From positions 1-50,050 of the forward strand of contig JAGTQN010000002.1 in the NCBI GenBank assembly GCA_018396395.1: a DNA stretch of 50,050 nt, in the 5' to 3' direction. The stretch's first letter is position 1; each line of letters begins with the position of its first letter. Of this stretch, positions 43,491 through 50,050 are shown one piece after another. This DNA comes from Candidatus Bathyarchaeota archaeon. Its GTDB lineage: Archaea; Thermoproteota; CALKCG01; B24; JAGTQN01. The notes under the pieces were generated by a model, which saw only the letters and a program-made list of their open reading frames with translations, searched no databases and had not been told where the DNA came from. The translations under genes and the position numbers were made by a program.

Positions 43491-44039
43491 ATGGCCTCCG
43501 TAGATTATAAGGCGATCCTTGAAGAGATCAGGCGGGGAAGAGCTGCCCTAGAGGTTCTGGAATCCGTTATCCCGGGATATAGGGGCTATAAGGAACGGGA
43601 GATGCGACGGGAAACGGATCGCTTAGTGCGGAATATTCTCTATGAAAGGCTTATCAGGGCTAAGGATGCGATTAGGATAGCCTATTTTTCCATCGTAGAA
43701 AGGGGGCTCTCGAATCTTTATGAAGGTATGAACCGCCTGAATGCTGTTATGGATAGGGTTTCTGAAAGGGTTAACCATGCCGAGTATGGATATGCGGGTT
43801 TCTTCGATGCCATAAAGGTTAAGGAAGAAGCTTTAGATAGAATGCTTTCCTTCGATGCTAACCTCTTGAAGGTTGTTCAAGAAGTGGAGGATATGGGCCA
43901 AAAACTGATGGCTGCTGGAAGTACGGAGCCAGCGACGAGCATAAAAGAGAGGTTGGACGCCCTAATGGGCTCCCTAAGGGAGCTAGAGACCATCTTCAAC
44001 GAAAGAAAGAACGCAATCCTAGGGTTAAAAGGTAATTGA
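43491..44039 (+). CDS. Helical/coiled-coil protein of the SPFH-associated module
   Basis: No named family. All-helical by eye: an N-terminal amphipathic helix with IPGYRGYKEREMRRETDRLVR, then several long helices (ERLIRAKDAIRIAYF, EGMNRLNAVMDRVSERV, RLDALMGSLRELETIF). The IPGYxGYKExExRRExD pattern seems familiar from conserved proteins found near SPFH genes (from memory). Strong ribosome site GGAAGGAAG. It is followed 20 bases later by the SPFH/zinc-ribbon gene. 182 residues. A scaffold or adaptor role is only a guess. Confidence 0.72.
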   Translation: MASVDYKAILEEIRRGRAALEVLESVIPGYRGYKEREMRRETDRLVRNILYERLIRAKDAIRIAYFSIVERGLSNLYEGMNRLNAVMDRVSERVNHAEYGYAGFFDAIKVKEEALDRMLSFDANLLKVVQEVEDMGQKLMAAGSTEPATSIKERLDALMGSLRELETIFNERKNAILGLKGN

Positions 44040-44059
44040 TGAAAGGAGGGGAAAGCTGA

Positions 44060-45034
44060 ATGCCTCAAGTTATTGAGTGGGTTAATCCCTCTGGGGAAGA
44101 TGTTGTTTGGAGATATCCGATGGAAGACATTACGTGGGGAGCCCAGCTCATCGTCCATGAGATGGAGGCTGCCGTCTTCTTTAGAGATGGAAAGGTATAC
44201 GAAGTCTTCGGTCCTGGACGCCACACCCTTACGACCCAGAACCTTCCGCTTCTTACGGGAGTCCTTTCTAGGATCGCTGGCTTTGATCGTAACCCATTCA
44301 AATGTATGGTCATATATGTTTCAATGAAACGCTTTGCGGGGAAGTTTGGTGGTAGAACGCAGACCGTAGAAATAGCTCCCCTGATGTTCCATGGTAGCTA
44401 TTGGTTCCAGATCAAGGATCCATCCCTATTCGTTATGGAAGTTGTTGGAAGGCAATCCCTCTTTACGACTACTGATGTCAACGAATACATTCGGGGCTAT
44501 ATCAATGAGGCCGCCCTAAAGCAACTTTCGACTTATAGCATTTTCAACGTCTTCACGAATCTTCCTATCGTTTCCTCTGAGGTGAAGGTCAGGATAGCGG
44601 AAGAGTTAACCAGATTCGGCATGGAGCTTACGGATTTACGTTTTGAAGGCGTCGACACGGCTCCAGAGTGGAGGGATCGAATTTTCTACATAAGGGGTAC
44701 TGGAGTCGCTCCGAGTGAGGTACTAAGAATGGAAACAGTAAAAGAGGCGGCCAAGGAGCTTGGAAAGTCACCGGGGGCTGCTGTGGGGGCTGGAGTGGTT
44801 TTGGTACCTCCGCTTCTTTACCCTCCCCCTCAGGCAGGACAGCCTATGGTTCCATGTCCTAAATGCGGAGCATCCATGCCGCAAGGATCCAAGTTCTGCT
44901 CTAACTGTGGCTCACCCTTAACGGGTCAGCCAGCGGCATCCCAAGGGATTACAACCAAGAATTGCCCCAACTGTAACAAAGCAGTTCCAGCCGAATCGAA
45001 ATTCTGCCTCCACTGTGGCTTCAAGTTTCCGTGA
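44060..45034 (+). CDS. SPFH-domain protein with two C-terminal zinc ribbons
   Basis: An SPFH/band-7-like domain (about 10-245, with ITWGAQLIVHEMEAAVF, FGPGRHTLTTQNLP and LTRFGMELTDLRFEGV) of the kind called virion-core-protein-like or YdjI. A Pro/Gly linker (about 245-262) follows. Two zinc ribbons end the protein: C266/C269/C280/C283 and C302/C305/C316/C319. 324 residues. Bacterial relatives are linked to membrane-stress modules; the archaeal role is unknown. It is the middle gene of a three-gene unit, with the next start overlapping its stop. Confidence 0.85.
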   Translation: MPQVIEWVNPSGEDVVWRYPMEDITWGAQLIVHEMEAAVFFRDGKVYEVFGPGRHTLTTQNLPLLTGVLSRIAGFDRNPFKCMVIYVSMKRFAGKFGGRTQTVEIAPLMFHGSYWFQIKDPSLFVMEVVGRQSLFTTTDVNEYIRGYINEAALKQLSTYSIFNVFTNLPIVSSEVKVRIAEELTRFGMELTDLRFEGVDTAPEWRDRIFYIRGTGVAPSEVLRMETVKEAAKELGKSPGAAVGAGVVLVPPLLYPPPQAGQPMVPCPKCGASMPQGSKFCSNCGSPLTGQPAASQGITTKNCPNCNKAVPAESKFCLHCGFKFP

Positions 45035-45369
45035 TTCCCATGGCATTTTCTAGATACGGTTTTACAGCTATAGGTATTCTTCTTATATCTCTAGGTCTTA
45101 GCGCACTTCTCTATGCGAGTGGCATCATAACGAATCTATGGCTTCTTTTCTCCCTTAATGCCGCTGCCATCGGGGCTTGGACCATCGTATATGGACTGGG
45201 CTATAAGGAAGCTGAAAGGAGCTTTTATAGTGGTTGGGGAGCTTTCCTCATACTTATGGCAATATCATTTACAGCTTTTGGCATCCTCTCAAACTTCATC
45301 TATGCATTTGCTCTTTTAGCCATAGGTATCGGCATCCTCATCCTTCTAGCCGTTTATAAGCGTAGATAG
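45031..45369 (+). CDS. Four-helix small membrane protein
   Basis: 112 residues with four hydrophobic segments (about 8-28, 34-54, 66-86 and 88-108) and a basic C-terminus YKRR. GTG 45031 overlaps the SPFH gene stop; ATG 45040 is an alternative. No family recognised. Its place suggests it is the membrane partner of the SPFH protein. Confidence 0.75.
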   Translation: MIPMAFSRYGFTAIGILLISLGLSALLYASGIITNLWLLFSLNAAAIGAWTIVYGLGYKEAERSFYSGWGAFLILMAISFTAFGILSNFIYAFALLAIGIGILILLAVYKRR

Positions 45370-45530
45370 CCTTCAAAGCAAATCGAATTAAACCATATTC
45401 CTTTCTTTTCCTTTCCTTTTCTATTTTTCTCTAGGAAAACCTCATGACTTTAAATATTACAGCCTAAGGAAAACGATGAGTAATGCCCATTCCCATTTAT
45501 CGGAATTGTAGAAAAAATCGATTTAGCCAT

Positions 45531-48419
45531 CTATTCTACATATATGGCTGGCCTTCCAGGCCTGGCGGAACTGGCACGGTTCTTTGGGTCGTATTTTTTG
45601 CCATCATCCTCATCATAAACGATTACCGTCGAATGGAGCTCATCGGCCAAGAATGCAGAGGCATCCTTCAAAATCTCAAGTTCGTTCAAGAAGCCAAGCT
45701 CGAGGAGTTTCCTCATACGATCTTTGGGTAGCTTTTTTGCCTCCTCCAAAGCCTTGTTCACAAAGGACGGGAGAAGCCTAGACCTCTCAGCAAGATAGGG
45801 GTCCTCCCTTAGTTTTCGAATGATGGCTCCCATATCTGTAATTCCATCCCCTACGAGGCGCAAAAGTTCTCTGTAGGCTTTATACTTCCAGGCGGCTGCT
45901 GTGTAGTAGCTGACAAGCCTTGGTTTTAGGCCCGTAGCCTGCAGCACTCTCTGGGTATCTTCCAAAAGATCCTTAAGAAACCTCTCGGTCTCAAGGGCTT
46001 TTTCATCCACTTTTTTGGCATCATAGAGGGGCCATGGAGCATTTGAAACGAAGTCCCTATTCCCGAGTCTATGCCAAAGCTCCTCGCATATGAAGGGGAT
46101 GAAGGGTGCCAGAAGCCTTATCCAGACTCCTAGGAATTCTTTAAGGGTCGCCGCATCAGGAGCCTTCACCCTCCTTAAGTACCATCGGAGGTCATTCCAA
46201 ACCTCGTAGAAGGCTATTTCAGCTGCCGAGCGCGTTCTAAGGGCTTCAAGCTCCTCCGTAACCTGCTTTATGCGCTCCTGAAGCCTTGCTAGGATCCAGG
46301 CTTCGAGATGCCCATTTGAAGCCTTCACTTCAAGGCTCGAAAGCTCCATGACAAAATTGTAGAAAGCTTCTAGACGGCTTCTGACCTCTTGGGCTGTGCT
46401 AGTCCTCCAATCAGGATCATCCATACCCTGAGCACCAAGGGCAAGGGTAAGCCTTGTCGCATCGGCTCCATAGCTGTTCACAGCCTTCTTAAGAGTTACA
46501 AAATTCCCCTTAGACTTTGACATCTTGGCGCCCTCGATCATAAGATAGCCGTTTAGACCTATCCCCCTTGGCCAGTGACGCTGCTCGAAGAGCGCTACAT
46601 GATGGAAGATGAAGAAAGTTAGATGGTTTCTTATGAGCTCCTTGGCCGAATTCCTTAGGTCAACCGGATACCAGTACAAGAATTCATTCCGCATTTCCTT
46701 GAGAAGGGAAGCCTCCAAGCCAGATTTTCTCGAAATTTCCTCCAGATTGCCCTTTTCTAGGAAGATATAATCAAAGACTTCGTTCGTAAGCTGTTTCTCG
46801 TTTAGCCCGTAGGCTACGATGTGTTTCCGGATCGTGTAGAAAGCCATGTATATCGTGGAATCGCTGAGGGTTTCGACGATCCAGTCATCGCTCCATGGTA
46901 GGGGAGTTCCTAAGCCCGTCCTTCTGGCACACGGCCAGTCCCTGAGCCAATCGATGGTCTGGTGGAAGTAGGACCTGGCCGACTCTGGATAGATGGCAGC
47001 TAGATCGACGGCTTTGTGGGCTAAGGCCTTCCAATCCTGATCCGAGTACTTTAGGAACCACTGGTCCTCAAGGATCTTTACGATGCAGGGGGTTGTGCAT
47101 CGACATACAACCCTCCGAGGAAGATCGTACATGGAATCTGCTATACCTGCATCCTTAAATTCCTGTATTAGCTCTGCCTTTACTTCGCTCACAAGGCGTC
47201 CCGCATACTTTCCACAGATGGGCTTGAGGATGCCCGTGTGGAACTCCTTCCTGTAGATTTCATTCGTGGCTTCCTCAAGTCTAGCATCAAGCTGATCCTT
47301 TATTCCCATCCTTTCTACGATTTCGATGGCGGGATGCTCTCCATATCCCTCGACCTTAATTAGGGATATGGGCTTAATGCTTCTTACAACCTCGGGGCTA
47401 ATCCCGAAGACTTGGAGCTTTTCGGGCTTCTCTAGAAGATCCCTTATGGCAACCCAGTCGACGGGGGCATGGGAAGGTACGCTATAAACAAGACCTGTAG
47501 CAGACTCTGGATCCACGAACCAACCTGGAAGAATGGGAAGGCTTCTGCCTCCGATAGGCTCCTCAAAGGTCTTTCCCACGAGCTCAGAGCCTTTAAACTC
47601 CCGAAGTACTTCAACCTTGCGTAGCTGTTCTTTAAGCTTCATGGCTGCCTTTTGGCTTACGATCCATCTTTCTCCGTCAACGAAGGCCTCCACATATGGG
47701 GCATCAGGGTTGACGAACATATTCGTAATGCCATAAATAGTCTCTGGACGGAAGGTTGCTGCAGGTGCGAAGGCATTAGCTATTCGAAACTTGATGAGGG
47801 TATACTCCTCAGGTGAAACTCCCTCGCCTTCCAGTCTATCGTGGTCGCCTGTAGGACTTTCATCATGGGGACACCACACAACAGGATGGGTTCCCTTGGT
47901 TACGAAACCCTTACTTCTAAGGGTTTCGTACTGCCACGCTATGAAGCGGCTGTAGGTGGGCTCTAGGTAGGTCGTATGGAACTCCCGACGCCAGTCGATG
48001 GAAAGGCCTAGCCTCTTAAGGACCTCCTTACTATCTTCTGTATAGTACCGAGCCATATAGGCCGGGTCTGTGAGCTTCTCGAGTTCCTCCTCAGAAACGC
48101 CATCAATGAGCTTCAGAGCCCTTATCATGCTCTCGTCACCCCTCTTCAGACGTAGGGCTGCCCCGACGATGGGCTCCCCTGTCCAATGCCATGCCCATGG
48201 GAAGAGGGTGTTGTAGCCCTGCATGCGCCTGAAGCGTGCATAGATATCTACACGCGTTGAGGTGAAGCCATGACCCACATGGAGCGGCCCGTCCATATAG
48301 GGATATGGAACTGTTACGAAGCATTTCCTTCGATCTGGGATGGGGTCGCTCTCGAAGATCCTGGCCTTCTCCCACTCTCGCCTCCATTTTTCCTCAAGGG
48401 CCTTGAAGTCTATGGGCAT
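45531..48419 (-). CDS. leuS: Leucyl-tRNA synthetase, archaeal type
   Basis: Charges tRNA-Leu. The HIGH motif is HVGH (47-50) in PLHVGHGFT, and KMSKS is in AKMSKSKGNFV. The editing domain is inserted between them (TGLVYSVPSHAPVDW), as in archaeal and eukaryotic enzymes. 962 residues, full length. ATG 48419 follows AAAGGAG. Upstream of it is the regulatory-looking gap with hairpins and repeats. Confidence 0.96.
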   Translation of the reverse strand: MPIDFKALEEKWRREWEKARIFESDPIPDRRKCFVTVPYPYMDGPLHVGHGFTSTRVDIYARFRRMQGYNTLFPWAWHWTGEPIVGAALRLKRGDESMIRALKLIDGVSEEELEKLTDPAYMARYYTEDSKEVLKRLGLSIDWRREFHTTYLEPTYSRFIAWQYETLRSKGFVTKGTHPVVWCPHDESPTGDHDRLEGEGVSPEEYTLIKFRIANAFAPAATFRPETIYGITNMFVNPDAPYVEAFVDGERWIVSQKAAMKLKEQLRKVEVLREFKGSELVGKTFEEPIGGRSLPILPGWFVDPESATGLVYSVPSHAPVDWVAIRDLLEKPEKLQVFGISPEVVRSIKPISLIKVEGYGEHPAIEIVERMGIKDQLDARLEEATNEIYRKEFHTGILKPICGKYAGRLVSEVKAELIQEFKDAGIADSMYDLPRRVVCRCTTPCIVKILEDQWFLKYSDQDWKALAHKAVDLAAIYPESARSYFHQTIDWLRDWPCARRTGLGTPLPWSDDWIVETLSDSTIYMAFYTIRKHIVAYGLNEKQLTNEVFDYIFLEKGNLEEISRKSGLEASLLKEMRNEFLYWYPVDLRNSAKELIRNHLTFFIFHHVALFEQRHWPRGIGLNGYLMIEGAKMSKSKGNFVTLKKAVNSYGADATRLTLALGAQGMDDPDWRTSTAQEVRSRLEAFYNFVMELSSLEVKASNGHLEAWILARLQERIKQVTEELEALRTRSAAEIAFYEVWNDLRWYLRRVKAPDAATLKEFLGVWIRLLAPFIPFICEELWHRLGNRDFVSNAPWPLYDAKKVDEKALETERFLKDLLEDTQRVLQATGLKPRLVSYYTAAAWKYKAYRELLRLVGDGITDMGAIIRKLREDPYLAERSRLLPSFVNKALEEAKKLPKDRMRKLLELGFLNELEILKDASAFLADELHSTVIVYDEDDGKKYDPKNRASSARPGRPAIYVE

Positions 48420-48535
48420 AGGGCTCTCCTTTAGACTAAGATAGATTAGTTTAGCTAATTTCTTTACGTAGGATTTTAAACCTTTAAAGATTTCAAGGGG
48501 GCTGATGGAAAAACCGTTTCATCGAAAGATAAAAT

Positions 48536-48626
48536 GGCATGCCTTTTCTGACTTTAAATTTGAAGCCCATTTTGGGCTTAACTGAGGGTGTGAGAGCCCG
48601 CCCAAAGCATGAAAGGGGGGCATGCC
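48536..48626 (+). ncRNA. Candidate structured RNA element
   Basis: Outer arms are two copies of the self-complementary GGCATGCC (48536-48543 and 48619-48626). Inside lies a perfect stem AAGCCC (48563-48568), loop ATTTT, GGGCTT (48574-48579). A G/C-rich pair follows (GCCCGCCC at 48596-48603 against GGGGGGC at 48615-48621), which competes with the outer stem. It is markedly richer in G and C than its surroundings. A T-rich TATA-like stretch (about 48473-48480) lies upstream and a terminator-like hairpin lies downstream. No known RNA family recognised. Confidence 0.4.
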
Positions 48627-48718
48627 TCGTCTTCTTAATATGAGCGAAAGACCTAATTTAATTCATGGATAAATTATAGAATATCCGTATATTGTTTGAT
48701 CAAAAGTTAAAGACCCTT

Positions 48719-48739
48719 AAAAGCTCTATCGAGCTTTTT
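48719..48739. terminator. Terminator-like hairpin in the leuS-nucleoside hydrolase gap
   Basis: AAAAGCTC (48719-48726), loop TATC, GAGCTTTT (48731-48738) followed by T: a perfect eight-pair stem with A-run before and T-run after, so it could stop transcription on either strand. Confidence 0.5.
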
Positions 48740-48792
48740 CTTATCAAAAAATGGGAAAATCTTTGGTTTGTTAAGCTGACATAACCTAATTC

Positions 48793-48889
48793 CTAAATAT
48801 GATAGGTATATTAATTGCAATCTCACAATAGAAGAGAGTATCCGGGGAATCGTAGGTCACTAAATTTGATAGGTATATTAATTGCAATC
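48793..48889. repeat. Two 30-bp direct repeats with a 37-bp unique spacer
   Basis: Copy 1 (48793-48822) and copy 2 (48860-48889) are the same but for one base (A or T at position 7). They begin CTAAAT and end AATTGCAATC. The 37 bases between are unrelated and less AT-rich. Copy 2 ends 43 bases before the start of the nucleoside hydrolase gene. Lengths fit a two-repeat CRISPR array, but a doubled operator or promoter (TATATTAA inside each copy) is equally possible. No cas gene is in the window. Confidence 0.6.
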
Positions 48890-48932
48890 CTTTCCTTATA
48901 ATTTTTATAATCTTCCAAGGGTGTTATGAAAC

Positions 48933-49853
48933 ATGAAGCCTAAGAAGGTTCTTCTGGATACGGACATTGGAAGCGATGTCGACGATCTTCTAGCCCTCAT
49001 TTTAGCCGTCAAGTCCCCTGAACTGGATATCGAAGGGGTGACAACCGTTGGCCTTGATGCTGATCGTAGGGCTAGGTTAGCCCAAAGGATCTTAAGGACC
49101 CTAAACCGGGAGGACATACCGGTCATGGTTGGACTTTCAAGACCCATCGTCAGGGATCCTCAGAAGGTTTGGGGACCATATGATGGGCACGGAATTGATA
49201 TATCAAACGAGCTTCTAAAACAACCTCTTTCACCCTTAAAGGCCATCGATTTCCTCGTATCGAAGGTCTTAGAATTCCGGGAGGAGATCACTCTCATCAC
49301 CTTAGGGCCCCTCACAAACATCGCTATTGCTCTCCTAGTAGAACCGTGCCTCACGAAGGTCATTAGAGAATGTTTCATCATGGGAGGCGTTATTCAAAAG
49401 ACGCTCGGAAGAAGCGCACTTCGAGAGTATAACGTTTCCAGCGATCCCGAAGCCGCTAACATAGTCTTCAGCTCCCGTATGCCCATGACGATAGTAGGGC
49501 TGGATGTTACTTTACAGGTTCCCTTGAACCGTGAGCGTCTAATGAAGATAGGTATGGCTAGAAGCCCAGGAGCAAAGCTGGCCTTTCAGGCAGCCATGAA
49601 TTACCAAGAAAGGGTTGTGATGCATCCTTGGAATTACCTCCACGATCCTCTAACGGTCGGAGTTGCGATTGAAAGGAGTTTCGTAAAGACTAGGAAAATG
49701 CACATTCGCATAGAGACTAAAGGCAGCCTCACAGATGGTTGGGTTGTTAGCGATAATGGTTCTCCTGAGGATTCTGAGGCGCCAGAAGTGGCCATAGAAG
49801 TAAATTCCGAAGGCTTCCTAGACTTTTTTGTTGAGAGGGTTTCGAGTCCTTGA
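48933..49853 (+). CDS. Nucleoside hydrolase (IunH family)
   Basis: Hydrolyses the N-glycosidic bond of nucleosides. N-terminal LDTDIGSDVDD (D11, D15, D17, D18) is the calcium-binding signature; TLGPLTNIA, MGGV, EYNVSSDPEAA and the C-terminal HDP (calcium ligand) complete the active site. 306 residues. ATG 48933 follows AAGGGTG at eight bases. The substrate base cannot be told. Confidence 0.93.
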   Translation: MKPKKVLLDTDIGSDVDDLLALILAVKSPELDIEGVTTVGLDADRRARLAQRILRTLNREDIPVMVGLSRPIVRDPQKVWGPYDGHGIDISNELLKQPLSPLKAIDFLVSKVLEFREEITLITLGPLTNIAIALLVEPCLTKVIRECFIMGGVIQKTLGRSALREYNVSSDPEAANIVFSSRMPMTIVGLDVTLQVPLNRERLMKIGMARSPGAKLAFQAAMNYQERVVMHPWNYLHDPLTVGVAIERSFVKTRKMHIRIETKGSLTDGWVVSDNGSPEDSEAPEVAIEVNSEGFLDFFVERVSSP

Positions 49854-50050
49854 AATTCCTTAGAGCCCTCATGGCAGAAAGGCCCGAGATAGAATAAGGA
49901 TAATAGAGATAATGGGAATTACCGATCGGAGGTAATTCAAAGGGCAATGATGAGTTGAATAAGAAGCGATTCGAGAAAAAGAAATGAAATGAAATGAAGG
50001 AAGGAAGGAAAGAAATAAGAAAAAAGATAGAGGCAAGCTTGTATGGTGAA
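49854..50050. repeat. Window end with purine-rich simple repeats
   Basis: No gene. GAAAT repeats three times near 49981-49996, followed by GGAA/AAGG repeats to about 50010. Nothing else recognised. Confidence 0.5.

Noticed and set aside
45483..45731. Plus-strand frame overlapping the 3' end of leuS
   Set aside because: Fully explained as a shadow of the strongly conserved leuS coding strand.
48580..48600. GAGGGTGTGAGAGCCC string resembling part of large-subunit rRNA
   Set aside because: Only a short match with no flanking rRNA sequence; treated as part of the hairpin element.

Overview
The window is archaeal. It carries an A-type ATP synthase (A, B, C, D, E, F, H), an archaeal leucyl-tRNA synthetase, an alpha2-type glycyl-tRNA synthetase, RNA polymerase subunit Rpo12, tRNA-splicing endonuclease EndA, a THEP1-type NTPase, a PAC2 protein, a family-4 uracil-DNA glycosylase and an Lhr helicase. 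TTG and GTG starts are frequent. Many genes have strong Shine-Dalgarno sites, and a few show a TATA box placed for leaderless transcription. The hydrogenase points to an anaerobe, and the dUTPase/UDG4 pair fits a thermophile. The lineage cannot be fixed from the window; a TACK-type or Bathyarchaeia-like archaeon is a guess.

Bases 1-22.6 kb form an energy-conservation island. First come a membrane-bound group 4 [NiFe] hydrogenase of complex I-like build (large subunit cut by the window edge, then NuoH, NuoI, NuoJ, NuoK and one antiporter-like subunit) and its maturation protease (HycI-like). The complete Hyp set follows (hypE, hypF, hypD, hypC, hypB, hypA). Next are a NuoL/M-like subunit, the soluble and stalk genes of the A-type ATP synthase, and a NuoM-like subunit. 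The large subunit keeps the C-terminal DPCxxC nickel ligands and a cleavable tail, so it is a real hydrogenase and not a quinone- or F420-linked complex I. The membrane ATPase subunits I/a and K/c are not in the window.

Bases 22.6-23.9 kb hold no convincing gene but many short inverted repeats. Bases 23.9-36.9 kb hold housekeeping genes: dUTPase and UDG4 (keeping uracil out of DNA), a DapA-superfamily lyase, HisH/HisF, THEP1 NTPase, PAC2, a CBS pair, EndA, a PhoU-like protein, GlyRS, a YkgJ-type Cys-cluster protein, Rpo12, a ThiF/MoeB-like adenylyltransferase and a UroD/MtaA-type methyltransferase.

Bases 37-50 kb hold a DUF123 protein, a DMT transporter, tRNA-Asp(GTC), a pyruvate-kinase C-domain-like protein, Lhr flanked by two tiny membrane ORFs, and a three-gene module of unknown function (coiled-coil protein, SPFH/zinc-ribbon protein, four-helix membrane protein). 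LeuRS and a nucleoside hydrolase complete the stretch. The leuS-nucleoside hydrolase gap holds a hairpin-rich element, a terminator-like hairpin and two near-identical 30-bp repeats around a 37-bp unique sequence. The three-gene module and this gap are the best candidates for something undescribed.
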